DNA of 44,473 nt from Lentisphaerae bacterium GWF2_38_69. Its GTDB lineage: Bacteria; Verrucomicrobiota; Lentisphaeria; Victivallales; GWF2-38-69. The stretch lies in assembly GCA_001803205.1 (NCBI GenBank), contig MHBE01000001.1:1-44473 (forward strand), in the 5' to 3' direction. Position numbers and translations under genes: made by a program. Position 1 is the first letter of the stretch; each line of letters begins with the position of its first letter. Positions 1 to 8,053 of the stretch are shown piece by piece. The notes beneath the pieces were generated by a model, which saw nothing but the letters and a program-made list of their open reading frames with translations, did not search any database and was not told where the DNA came from.

Positions 1-117
1 CAGTTTTCAACTTTGTTTTATCGCAGTCGTTCTGAAAAGGACTCTTAAAATGCCTCTGTCTTTTTCTTTAGCAAATCAAAAATCAAAAATATTTTGTTTT
101 TCGGCATAGATGAAGCA

Positions 118-824
118 ACTGATATTACAAAGATAAAATGCTAAAAACAAACAATATTGCCAGTGGAACATATCCTTCAATAATATGCTGGCCTCCCAGT
201 GAATCGTGAGACATATAAAACATAAAAGCATATTGCAGCAGCAGGTAAATCCCAAGGCAGATTGTTACAGACACTATAATTGCTACTGGTAAAGCCACTC
301 TCGGATTTTTTGCGTCTCCTGCGAGTTCCGCGCGGCAAGTTTAAAACCGTTAAAAGCAAAGAAGATTCCGCCTGTAGATATTGCGGTAAGCACTCCAAAG
401 TTTCCCCGAGGCATTACTATGCTGATTTTCGTCGTGCCAATATGATAGAAAATTATATGAAAGATAATAAAGAGAGAAATCGTAATAGGCAGAATTATTT
501 TTATTACTGTGATATAGCTGTTAGCCTTAATAATCCATCTTACCGAATAAACGCTTATGATAGTAAAACAAAGAATGCATAAATAAAGCTCAGAAAAACG
601 CCATGTGAAAGATAAGGTATTCTGGCGCTCGAACCTATAATAGGAATCATTGTGCAGATTTCGGGGAATACAAAAGCAATTATAATTACCAGAACTGCCC
701 CCAATATTCATGAGATTAAAGAAGCCGAACCAGAATAGGAAAATGTATATGCTGCTGCAAATAGCCAGCCTGAACCTAGAATTGCGCTTATGGATGCAAA
801 TAAAATTTCAAATATGCTAAGCAT
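118..824 (-). pseudogene. Broken APC-family amino-acid permease
   Basis: Conceptual translation across all three minus-strand frames gives recognisable pieces of an amino acid-polyamine-organocation permease. The N-terminal piece starts at 824 (MLSIFEILFASISAILGSGW) and runs to an in-frame TGA near 713, where the family usually has Trp. The same frame continues beyond it with the EICTMIPIIGSSARIPYLSHG type of motif. Another frame carries the GGIFFAFNGFKLAA segment near 330-370. A further frame carries GDAKNPRVALPVAII (about 320-270) and ends at a stop near 165. At least one nonsense change and two frameshifts are needed to connect them, so this is a decayed transporter. A run of ten G (minus strand) lies nine bases before the start. 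Family assignment is from motif memory. The exact 3' limit is uncertain. Confidence 0.75.
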
Positions 825-833
825 ATCCCTTTT

Positions 834-843
834 CCCCCCCCCC
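834..843 (-). repeat. G10 homopolymer tract before the dead permease
   Basis: Ten consecutive G on the minus strand sit nine bases upstream of the permease start codon, in an otherwise AT-rich sequence. The tract occupies the place of the ribosome-binding site. Tracts like this are prone to slipped-strand length change. Confidence 0.6.
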
Positions 844-993
844 TTATCTTTCAGATTGTTCCCATAGAAGTAATTTGCATGAGAATGTGCCTATAGTCTG
901 CTCTCTTTGAATTTCTAATCAAGAAGAGGAACTTAAGATTTAATATTTTTTGTTTCGCTTTATAATTGCTTGTTTGTGAGATTGAAGGAGCTT

Positions 994-3900
994 TTACATT
1001 GGCCTGTTTTTTCTTGAGATGAATTTTTCATGAACTCTCTGCATGGCGATGAAAACGCCGGGAGTGATATAAAGAGTAATTATTTGCGAGAAAATCATTC
1101 CGCCGACAATGATAAGCCCGAGAGAACGCCTTACAGAACCGTCTGTTCCGTATCCAAGAGCGATTGGAATAGCGCCCATTATCGTGGTAAGCCCTGTCAT
1201 TAAAATGGGTCTGAATCTTACAAGGCAGGCATTGTGAATTGCTTCCCTTGGAGGAACTTTCTTCTTCATCTGCTGAATGGCAAAATCTACCATCATAATA
1301 CCGTTTTTCGCGACTATGCCTAAAAGAAGGAATATGCCTACATAGGCATATAATGAGAGGTCGGCTCCAAAAAGTAAAAGCGTCCCTATCCCGCCAACTG
1401 TAGCGGTGGGAAGAGTGGTTAAAACAGTGAAGGGGTGTATGAAGCTTTCATAGAGAATTCCCAAAACAATATATTTAAGAAATACCGCAATGAGAATCAG
1501 GATAAGAAAACTTTTGATAGTATCTAGGAACTGCTGGATTTCCCCCTGGAATAAACCTCCAATTTCAGAGGGGAAAATTGATGCGGTATATTTTTTTATT
1601 GCATTGGCAGCTTCTTCCATGCTTACCCCTGTGGCAATGTTGAAAGAGATTGTCGCGGCAGCCAATTGCTGATAATGAGTTACCGTTGAAGGTGTCACTG
1701 TGGTATACCACTGCGTAATTGTCGAAAGAGGAATAAGTTTACCTGTCGTAGAGGATTTTACATAGATATTGTCCAGCGCGTCAGGAGAAAGAGCGTATTC
1801 TTCCTTTGCTTCAAGTATTACGTCATAAGTATTTGTGCCCTTATTGAACTGAGTGAAGGCATAATGGCTGAAAGCTGATGTAATTGTTTGTTCAATATTG
1901 GACGCGTCGACTCCCAGGCTGGAAGCTTTCTGTCTCAGAATTGAGAGTTTTATTACCGGCATATTAAGTTCGACATCTGTCTGTACATCAGTGAAGCGTT
2001 TGTCTTCCTGCATTTTATCCAGCAATATCCCAGCGTATTTATCAACTTCGTTTTCGTCGATACCGGTAACAAGGTAGGAATATTGTGCTCCCTGTGCTGT
2101 GCTCTTGGCTCCCGTGGCAATAGAAAGAACTGGTTTCGGCAGCAGGTAAACTGAGGCTATATTGTAAGGAATCTCAGAAATATAATTTCGCATATTACTA
2201 ATAACGGTATTCATGCTCGGCCGTTTTGAAGGATCTTTGAGCATAGCCAGCATAAATCCGCCGGACTGATCAGCTCCTTCACTGGAACCAGTTATGGTGA
2301 AAAAGCGGTCAATATTTGGATCTTTATTCATATCCTGATCAAGGTATGATTGGAACTTTTGCATTTGAGGGGCGGAGATACCAAGAGGGCCTTTTATCTG
2401 CCCGATTATAATTCCGCTGTCGCCTAGCGGTATGAAATTTTTCGGAGTCCAAATATAGAAAATGACTGTCCCTGCTATGCAAATAGCCCAGAGCAAGAAA
2501 GCTATTGAAGGCTTATCCAGAAATATATTAAGGGATTTTGAGTAAGCTGAAATTATTTTCCCAAGAAATCTATCCTTAAAAATTTCAAATTTATTTTTTT
2601 TGAAGGGAGAAAAAGGAGAAAGCATATATGCGCTCATCATTGGAGTAAGAGTCAGAGAGAGCAGACAGGAAGCAAAGATAGTTATTATTACCGTTATAGA
2701 AAATTCTCTGAAAGTTTTTCCCACTATTCCCGGCATAAATACTATGGGGAGGAAAACTATTGCGAGCGAAACAGTCATTGAAATAATAGAAGGCATAATT
2801 TCTTTGGCGCTGTTGATAGAGGCCTGGAATGGAGACTGGCCATTTTCAACATGGCGGACAGTATTTTCGAGGACGACGATTGAATCATCAACGATGAATC
2901 CTATAGCAAGAATAATTGCCATCAGAGAGAGATTGTCTATGGAGTAGCCCAGGAAATACATTACAAGGAAGGTAAATACGATAGTAATCGGAAGAGTTAT
3001 TCCCGGGATTATAGTGTCTTTGATTTTTCCAAGGAAAATGTAAATAACAATCAGGACGAATATAAAAGCGAGGATTAGCGTCGTTTCGACATCAGCTATA
3101 GATCTGATTATGGTTTTGGATGAATCCTGAACTATCTCGACTCTGACATCTTTAGGCATCTGAGCCGTTGCCTTTGCCAGCAGTTCTTGAACAGCCTTGG
3201 AAAGTTCAACGGTATTTGCGTCTGATTTCTTTGTGAGAGCCAGCATAATGGGATTTTTGATAGGTTTTTGACCTTTTTTATAATAATCCATGCAGAAATT
3301 TCTGTTTTCGGAAGAGAAAGTGGCTTTTCCTATGTCTTTTATTCTGACCGGTCGATTGTTCTCATATTTAACTATAAGCTCATTATAATCGATAGGTTTT
3401 TTCAGCTGGGCATCTGCCTCGATAGTATAGGTCTGTGAATTATTGCTTATGGTTCCTCCGGATGACATGATATTCTGGGCATTAATCGCATTGTTGACAT
3501 CATTTAAGGTTACACCCATTGAAGACATAAGTTTCGGATCTACATCGACTCTTACAGCATAAGACGCGCCGTTTATGTCTACTTTTGATACGCCGTCTAG
3601 CATGGTCATCGGCTGAACTATCCTATCGTTGACTATATCGTAGAGTTTAGACCTTGAGAGCTTGTCTGAGTATGCCATTATATACATTATCGGTCTATCG
3701 GAAGGATTGTATTTGGAGAAAGTCGGCTCAAGAACGCTTTTAGGGAGATATTGCATGGATTTTGAAATTGCGCTTTGAATATCAGGGATGAGTTCATTTA
3801 CCTTCAAATCAGGCTGGAATGTGAGCATTATTTTTGACCAGCCATCGGTATTTACTGAAAGGATATTTTCAATGCCTGAAATCTGCATGCACTGCTTTTC

Positions 3901-4101
3901 TATCGGATTTGCCACTGATGTAGCCATAGATTCCGGGCTGGCTCCGCTGTTAAAAGCCCAAATGGTTACTACGGGATATTCAATAGTAGGAAGGTCTGAG
4001 ACAGGCAATCTGAAATATGTCGCTATACCGAAAACAACTACTGCTACCATTATCAGAATAGTCGCTACAGGCCGTCTGATGAAAATTTCTGAGAAGTTCA
4101 T
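994..4101 (-). CDS. RND-family (HAE1) inner-membrane efflux pump
   Basis: At 1035 aa this has the usual AcrB/MdtB length and architecture: an N-terminal membrane helix (MNFSEIFIRRPVATILIMV), a periplasmic porter domain, a membrane block, a second porter domain and a second membrane block. The proton-relay pair is present (VDDS, residues about 404-407), as is the Lys-Asn of the tenth helix (AKNGIMMVDF). The pump therefore looks functional. It would exchange protons for hydrophobic compounds, working with the adaptor encoded just upstream and with an outer-membrane TolC-type channel not encoded here. The two genes are two bases apart on the minus strand and form one operon, which lies behind a cobalamin riboswitch. 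The substrate cannot be read from sequence. The pair is of the hydrophobe/multidrug class rather than an obvious heavy-metal (CzcA) type. Confidence 0.93.
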   Translation of the reverse strand: MNFSEIFIRRPVATILIMVAVVVFGIATYFRLPVSDLPTIEYPVVTIWAFNSGASPESMATSVANPIEKQCMQISGIENILSVNTDGWSKIMLTFQPDLKVNELIPDIQSAISKSMQYLPKSVLEPTFSKYNPSDRPIMYIMAYSDKLSRSKLYDIVNDRIVQPMTMLDGVSKVDINGASYAVRVDVDPKLMSSMGVTLNDVNNAINAQNIMSSGGTISNNSQTYTIEADAQLKKPIDYNELIVKYENNRPVRIKDIGKATFSSENRNFCMDYYKKGQKPIKNPIMLALTKKSDANTVELSKAVQELLAKATAQMPKDVRVEIVQDSSKTIIRSIADVETTLILAFIFVLIVIYIFLGKIKDTIIPGITLPITIVFTFLVMYFLGYSIDNLSLMAIILAIGFIVDDSIVVLENTVRHVENGQSPFQASINSAKEIMPSIISMTVSLAIVFLPIVFMPGIVGKTFREFSITVIITIFASCLLSLTLTPMMSAYMLSPFSPFKKNKFEIFKDRFLGKIISAYSKSLNIFLDKPSIAFLLWAICIAGTVIFYIWTPKNFIPLGDSGIIIGQIKGPLGISAPQMQKFQSYLDQDMNKDPNIDRFFTITGSSEGADQSGGFMLAMLKDPSKRPSMNTVISNMRNYISEIPYNIASVYLLPKPVLSIATGAKSTAQGAQYSYLVTGIDENEVDKYAGILLDKMQEDKRFTDVQTDVELNMPVIKLSILRQKASSLGVDASNIEQTITSAFSHYAFTQFNKGTNTYDVILEAKEEYALSPDALDNIYVKSSTTGKLIPLSTITQWYTTVTPSTVTHYQQLAAATISFNIATGVSMEEAANAIKKYTASIFPSEIGGLFQGEIQQFLDTIKSFLILILIAVFLKYIVLGILYESFIHPFTVLTTLPTATVGGIGTLLLFGADLSLYAYVGIFLLLGIVAKNGIMMVDFAIQQMKKKVPPREAIHNACLVRFRPILMTGLTTIMGAIPIALGYGTDGSVRRSLGLIIVGGMIFSQIITLYITPGVFIAMQRVHEKFISRKNRPM

Positions 4102-4103
4102 TT

Positions 4104-5276
4104 TTATCCTTTTATTGTGGCTGTATCTGGTTTTGAATCATCAGTAATTACATTTACTTTTGCGCCTGAATAAAGATTCTGGAGCCCGACTGTGACTATT
4201 CTATCGCCTTTGGATATGCCTGATTTTCCAGAGAGCACGAAATAATTTTCATAAATTTCGAGAGTGCTAACTTCAACTGTTTCTGCAATATTGTCCTTAT
4301 TTATTTTATAGAGGTAACGGCCTTCGGGTCCTAGTTGGACTGCTTCTTTCGGAACAAGTACAGCATTGGCTCTTGTTCCTATAATGAGTTTTATATCTGC
4401 AAACTGTCCAGGGAGCAGATTGTTAGAGGAGTTGTCCACTTCAGCTCTTAACGGGATAGTGCCTGTCTGAGGATCTGCTGTATTGTTTAAAAAAGTGAGC
4501 GTTCCTTCGTAGTGGTCTTTTTTGGTTACATAAGAATTTGTCTCCTTCATAATGTAAATCATGATTTTCAGAGATCCTTCAGTCATTGCTTTTTTGAGTC
4601 TAGCTATATCTTTTTCCGGAAGAGCAAAGTCTATGTAGAGTTTACTTATGTCTTTAATGTTAAAGAGCACATCGGAAGTTGTCACATAGTTGCCAATATC
4701 TACATTATTAATTCCTATTACACCATCTATAGGAGAACGAATGTAGCAGTGATCCAGATTAATTTTATCCAAAAGCAGCTTAGCTTTGTCCGTTTCAAGT
4801 TTGGCTAGCGAAGATTCCAGGTCAGTCTTCATCTTCTGAAAGTCCTGTTTTGCCATTGCGCCTTTTTCGACAAGCGGAGCATTTTTGTCAAAAAGGTATT
4901 TTTTAAATTCAGCATCAGCCATGTCTTCTTCGACTACTGCCTTGTCGCTAAGACAGTTTGCTTCATAAATTGCAGTATCAAGGGTTACGAGAAGTTCTCC
5001 GGTTTTTACATCTGCAGCTTTTGTGAAAAGAATCTGATTTATCTTTCCTGAGACTTCAGGTTTTACATTTACATTCTGAGATTCAGTTAGATTGCCGAAT
5101 GAATCAATATAGATAGGAATATCTTTTTCTATTGCTTCTTCAGTCTGAACATTCAGTGCGGTAATGCCGGGAGTTGTATGCTGTTTTTCGCATGAAGAAA
5201 GAAATATAAGATATATTGGAAGCAGAGTTAAAATCAATATTTTTATGGATTTTATTTTTGGAAGTGTTCGATTCAT
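4104..5276 (-). CDS. RND periplasmic adaptor lipoprotein (membrane fusion protein)
   Basis: This 390-aa protein has an N-terminal signal with a lipobox (IFLSSC, Cys29), so it is predicted to be lipid-anchored. The order of parts is typical of MdtA/AcrA adaptors: a first biotinyl-lipoyl half (VNVKPEVSGKINQILF), a helical hairpin rich in Glu, Lys and Leu, a second lipoyl half (CYIRSPIDGVIGI), then beta-barrel and membrane-proximal domains (LLPGQFADIKL, VLVPKEAVQLGPEGRYLY). It bridges the inner-membrane pump at 994-4101 to an outer-membrane channel. The start is supported by an AGGAG about 7 bases upstream (near 5284). The leader before it holds a terminator and a cobalamin riboswitch, so the operon is probably repressed when cobalamin is plentiful. 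Confidence 0.9.
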   Translation of the reverse strand: MNRTLPKIKSIKILILTLLPIYLIFLSSCEKQHTTPGITALNVQTEEAIEKDIPIYIDSFGNLTESQNVNVKPEVSGKINQILFTKAADVKTGELLVTLDTAIYEANCLSDKAVVEEDMADAEFKKYLFDKNAPLVEKGAMAKQDFQKMKTDLESSLAKLETDKAKLLLDKINLDHCYIRSPIDGVIGINNVDIGNYVTTSDVLFNIKDISKLYIDFALPEKDIARLKKAMTEGSLKIMIYIMKETNSYVTKKDHYEGTLTFLNNTADPQTGTIPLRAEVDNSSNNLLPGQFADIKLIIGTRANAVLVPKEAVQLGPEGRYLYKINKDNIAETVEVSTLEIYENYFVLSGKSGISKGDRIVTVGLQNLYSGAKVNVITDDSKPDTATIKG

Positions 5277-5297
5277 GTCTTCTCCTGGTTTATCTAA

Positions 5298-5347
5298 AAA
5301 AAAACGCTATCTTCAGTTGTTAAGCAACTGAAAAGATAGCGTTTTTT
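5298..5347 (-). terminator. Intrinsic terminator (riboswitch expression platform)
   Basis: A perfect stem made of AACGCTATCTT and its complement, extended inward by a second CAGTTG/CAACTG stem, is followed on the minus strand by a run of T. It lies between the cobalamin aptamer and the adaptor start codon, exactly where a transcription-terminating expression platform belongs. A-runs on the other side make it potentially bidirectional. Confidence 0.85.
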
Positions 5348-5396
5348 ATCTTCTCAAGCTAATATCTCCCAACCTCGGGGAAATATAACATTGAAC

Positions 5397-5551
5397 AATA
5401 AGCAGGTCTTCTGGCTTCCGGATCACTTTACTTGCCGGCCTTCCCGCAGTTTTTTCCTCTGCAGTGGCATGTGGCTTTCATTCCCGGTTACAGCGGCGGG
5501 TCCGCAACGGATTCGCACCGTTTTCCCTATTATGCATTTACTGCGCTTATT
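5397..5551 (-). promoter_or_regulatory. Cobalamin (B12) riboswitch
   Basis: Read on the minus strand, the segment carries the diagnostic pieces of the cobalamin aptamer in order. These are a closing P1 strand AATAAGC, the GGGAA...CGGTGCGAATCCG block, CCCGCCGCTGTAACCGGG, ATGCCACTG, GGGAAGGCCGG, the B12-box-like GCCAGAAGACCTGC, and the P1 partner GCTTATT. A terminator hairpin and then the RND adaptor gene follow on the same strand. Known family behaviour is that cobalamin binding favours the terminated state and lowers downstream expression. Confidence 0.95.
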
Positions 5552-5554
5552 TTG

Positions 5555-5583
5555 ATTATTTCAATATCATAATCATATGACAA
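5555..5583 (-). promoter_or_regulatory. Promoter for the riboswitch-RND transcript
   Basis: A TTGTCA box (5583-5578), a 17-base spacer and an AATAAT box (5560-5555) on the minus strand place transcription initiation close to 5548, right at the start of the riboswitch P1 helix. The spacing and position fit a sigma-70-type promoter. Confidence 0.6.
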
Positions 5584-5625
5584 GATTAATGCAATAGGTA
5601 AAAGTGAAAATGGAAAATCTGAATA

Positions 5626-6675
5626 TCAAAGTTTTGAATGAATACTAAGAAGTAGGGCTTCGGTGTCATCCCAGCCCAGGCATTCGTCTGTAATAGATAC
5701 TCCGTATTGAAGTTTTACTTTAGAGCTGTGGTTCTGTTTGCCGTGAATAAGATTACTTTCTATCATTGCTCCGATTATGCTTTTTTCTCCTGCAATTTTC
5801 TGTTTTACAATATCGTTAAGGACATCTTTTTGCCTGAAAGCATCTTTGTTGGAGTTTGCATGACTGCAGTCAACTATGATATTCTCCTTGAGTTTCATTC
5901 TTTTTAGGAGCTCTCTTGTGTAAGCTATGTATTCTGAAGTATAATTCGGGCCGTTTGCTCCGCCTCTTAGAACTATATGAGCATATTGATTTCCTTTTGT
6001 ATGGAATATGCCGCTTCTTCCATCTTCAAGCAATCCAAGGAAAGCGTGGTTATGAACAGCTGACTGAATCGCTTCTACTGCAGTTTTAATACTTCCGTCT
6101 GTAGTATTTTTAAATCCAACCGGCATTGAAAGGCCGCTTGCTAATTGCCTATGCGTCTGGGATTCAGTGGTTCTGGCTCCGATGGCAGCCCATGTTATCA
6201 GGTCAGCAATGTATTGTGCAGTTACGGGATCCAGGATTTCAGTAGCTGTGGCAAGTCCGATTTCGTCTATCTTAAGGAGTAGTCTTCTGGCTCTGTCAAG
6301 ACCAGCAGCCATATTGCAGGATTCATTTAATTCAGGGTCGTAGATGAGTCCTTTCCATCCTATGGTGGTTCTTGGTTTCTCAAAATAGACTCTCATTATA
6401 GTGAATATTTTGTCTTCTATTTTCCTGCTCAAATCGTATAATTTTCTTGCGTATTCCAGAGCTTCATCCACGCTGTGGATAGAGCAGGGGCCGACTATTG
6501 CAATAAATTTATCGAGCTTTTTATCCATTATGTTCTGAATCAACTTCCTGTGTCGTGTCACGCTTTCTGCAGCCTGTCCAGACATAGGGAGCTTGGACTT
6601 GAGTTCAAGCGGGGAAAGAAGAGGTTCGAATCTGCTTATATTAACATTGTCTTTAAACATATTTTTGCTGTCCAT
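5626..6675 (-). CDS. aroG: 3-deoxy-7-phosphoheptulonate (DAHP) synthase, class I
   Basis: This enzyme condenses phosphoenolpyruvate with erythrose 4-phosphate, the first committed step of aromatic amino-acid synthesis. The 349-aa protein matches the E. coli AroF/G/H length. Visible family motifs include GPCSIHS (62-68), KPRTTIGWKG (100-109), the long conserved stretch from IGARTTESQTHRQL to MPVGFKN (165-189), VLRGG, and the C-terminal DCSHANSNK metal/substrate segment. Which AroF/G/H isozyme it resembles, and so its feedback inhibitor, cannot be decided here. It diverges from a glycerophosphodiesterase gene. A perfect 9-bp inverted repeat lies between the two starts, so shared regulation is possible. 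No strong ribosome-binding site precedes the ATG. Confidence 0.95.
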   Translation of the reverse strand: MDSKNMFKDNVNISRFEPLLSPLELKSKLPMSGQAAESVTRHRKLIQNIMDKKLDKFIAIVGPCSIHSVDEALEYARKLYDLSRKIEDKIFTIMRVYFEKPRTTIGWKGLIYDPELNESCNMAAGLDRARRLLLKIDEIGLATATEILDPVTAQYIADLITWAAIGARTTESQTHRQLASGLSMPVGFKNTTDGSIKTAVEAIQSAVHNHAFLGLLEDGRSGIFHTKGNQYAHIVLRGGANGPNYTSEYIAYTRELLKRMKLKENIIVDCSHANSNKDAFRQKDVLNDIVKQKIAGEKSIIGAMIESNLIHGKQNHSSKVKLQYGVSITDECLGWDDTEALLLSIHSKL

Positions 6676-6693
6676 TTCTTTTTGAAATCTATT

Positions 6694-6718
6694 TTCATGA
6701 TATTCATTTTATCATGAA
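6694..6718. promoter_or_regulatory. Perfect inverted repeat between divergent genes (operator candidate)
   Basis: TTCATGATA (6694-6702) and TATCATGAA (6710-6718) form 9-bp perfect arms separated by 7 bases, in the 100-bp gap between the divergent aroG and glpQ-like starts. The symmetry suits a dimeric regulator. No regulator is identified. Confidence 0.45.
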
Positions 6719-6775
6719 TAGGCTAAACTTTCAGTTAGGCAATCTACAAAATAAAAATAAAATCAGGAGCAGTTT

Positions 6776-7822
6776 ATGAATTTGAAAAAAACTTTATGCG
6801 CAGGAACCATTCTTATGTCGGCAATAGTTTGCCTTGCAGATGAAAGTTCAGTAGTTAAATACAATGGCGTACCAACTAATGGCGAAACTATTCAAGTCTA
6901 TTCGCACAGGGCAGCTCGCGGTTTAATGCCTGAACAGACGATGCCAGCCTATGTAGAAACTCTTCGCCTTGGCGCTGATTATGTAGATATGGACATCGGC
7001 ATGACAAAGGATGGTGTAATTGTCATTACTCATGACCTTGGGTTGAATCCGAATCTGACCAGAGACGAGAATGGTAAATGGGTTACTGAAGCTATTCCGA
7101 TACATTCAATGACATTTGAGGAATTGCAGAAATATAATGTCGGAAAGCTTAAGCCTGGTTCGAAATACGGTTCATATTTTCCTCATCAGAGGTCGGTTGA
7201 TACTTGTATTCCGACTCTTAAGGGAGTGGTTGATTATGTGAAGAAGGTTGCTGGAGACAAAGTAGGTTTTCAGATAGAAATCAAAAATGATCCGACAAAA
7301 CCCCAATTAACTGCCACGCCTAAGGAGTTTGCCGAAGCTCTTTACAAACTTATGAAAGAAGAAGGCATTATAGACAGGACAGAAGTTCAGGCTTTTGACT
7401 GGCAGTGCCTGATTGAACTCAATAAACTCGATCCAGAAATAAAAACAGCTTATCTTTCAGACCATACAACAGAAGTAATGGACGATACAGAAAAAGGCAC
7501 ATGGATTGCAGGGCTCAAACCAAAGGATTATGATTATTCCCTTCCTAAAATGGTTAAACATTGCGGCGGTTATTGCTGGGAACCATTTGAAGCAGATTTA
7601 ACAAAAAAAGATCTTGATGAAGCGCATAAACTTGGGCTTAAAGTAGTAGTTTGGGGCTGGCCGGAAGAAGAAGGAAGCGAGTTCGACTACAAGACTGTAG
7701 AAAAAATGATAGACTGGAAAGTTGACGGGATAATCACAGACAGACCGGATATCCTGAAAGGGTTGCTTGCAGCGCACGGTTACAACCTGCCTCAAGGTTT
7801 TATAATCAGCGAAAAAATGTAA
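6776..7822 (+). CDS. glpQ: Secreted glycerophosphodiester phosphodiesterase
   Basis: The protein hydrolyses glycerophosphodiesters to glycerol 3-phosphate and an alcohol in the periplasm. At 348 aa it is close to E. coli GlpQ. An N-terminal signal peptide (cleavage near residue 21, VCLA-DE) precedes the TIM-barrel GDPD domain. The active-site segment begins with HR (His44-Arg45) followed by RG..PEQT. A second segment (DMDIGMTKDGVIVITHD) carries the conserved KDG and the second His. The C-terminal segment (GLKVVVWGW...DGIITDRPD) is typical of the family. The first metal-site acid appears as Asp where GlpQ usually has Glu. A good AGGAG lies about 8 bases before the ATG. It is a single gene divergent from aroG and followed by small hairpins. 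Confidence 0.92.
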   Translation: MNLKKTLCAGTILMSAIVCLADESSVVKYNGVPTNGETIQVYSHRAARGLMPEQTMPAYVETLRLGADYVDMDIGMTKDGVIVITHDLGLNPNLTRDENGKWVTEAIPIHSMTFEELQKYNVGKLKPGSKYGSYFPHQRSVDTCIPTLKGVVDYVKKVAGDKVGFQIEIKNDPTKPQLTATPKEFAEALYKLMKEEGIIDRTEVQAFDWQCLIELNKLDPEIKTAYLSDHTTEVMDDTEKGTWIAGLKPKDYDYSLPKMVKHCGGYCWEPFEADLTKKDLDEAHKLGLKVVVWGWPEEEGSEFDYKTVEKMIDWKVDGIITDRPDILKGLLAAHGYNLPQGFIISEKM

Positions 7823-7824
7823 AT

Positions 7825-7878
7825 GTAGCATAGGCCTCTGGACTGTGTAAAAATACACATTCGGGACGAATGTGCTAC
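7825..7878. repeat. Nested hairpins downstream of glpQ (REP-like or terminator)
   Basis: An outer GTAGCA/TGCTAC pair (7825-7830, 7873-7878) encloses GTGTA/TACAC (7845-7858) and a perfect CACATTCG-GGA-CGAATGTG hairpin (7856-7874). The last two are mutually exclusive. There is no strong T-run, so a repetitive extragenic element is as likely as a terminator. A weaker related sequence (TATTCGGAACGATAGTGCTGC) follows at about 7889-7909. Confidence 0.5.
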
Positions 7879-7929
7879 TTTGAAAGACTATTCGGAACGA
7901 TAGTGCTGCAATAAAATAAAGGAGCGGCG

Positions 7930-8028
7930 ATGAAAAGTTGTGGAATTGTGTCATTATTTTTACTATCAATTATTTCCTGTTCATGGCTATTTGCCTACGA
8001 TATTTTAAACAGCATTAAGATAAAATAA
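7930..8028 (+). CDS. Short signal-peptide-like ORF, possibly a gene remnant
   Basis: A 32-residue ORF starts at an ATG with a convincing AAAGGAG about 7 bases upstream. Its sequence is essentially only a secretion signal (MKSCGIVSLFLLSIISCSWL, then FAYD and a short basic tail). It may be a small secreted peptide or the surviving 5' end of a deleted exported protein. Its last bases (TTAAACAGCATTAA) nearly repeat the start region of the next gene (TTTAAAACAGCATTAA), which could mark an old deletion. I recognise no family. Confidence 0.4.
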   Translation: MKSCGIVSLFLLSIISCSWLFAYDILNSIKIK

Positions 8029-8053
8029 TAAGACAAGACAGAAGGAAAACACA

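Noticed and set aside
713-715. TGA possibly decoded as Trp in the permease, hinting at an altered genetic code
   Set aside because: Many intact genes here end with TGA (wtpB, hsdS, pyrR) and use TGG for Trp. The permease also has frameshifts, so decay is the simpler explanation.
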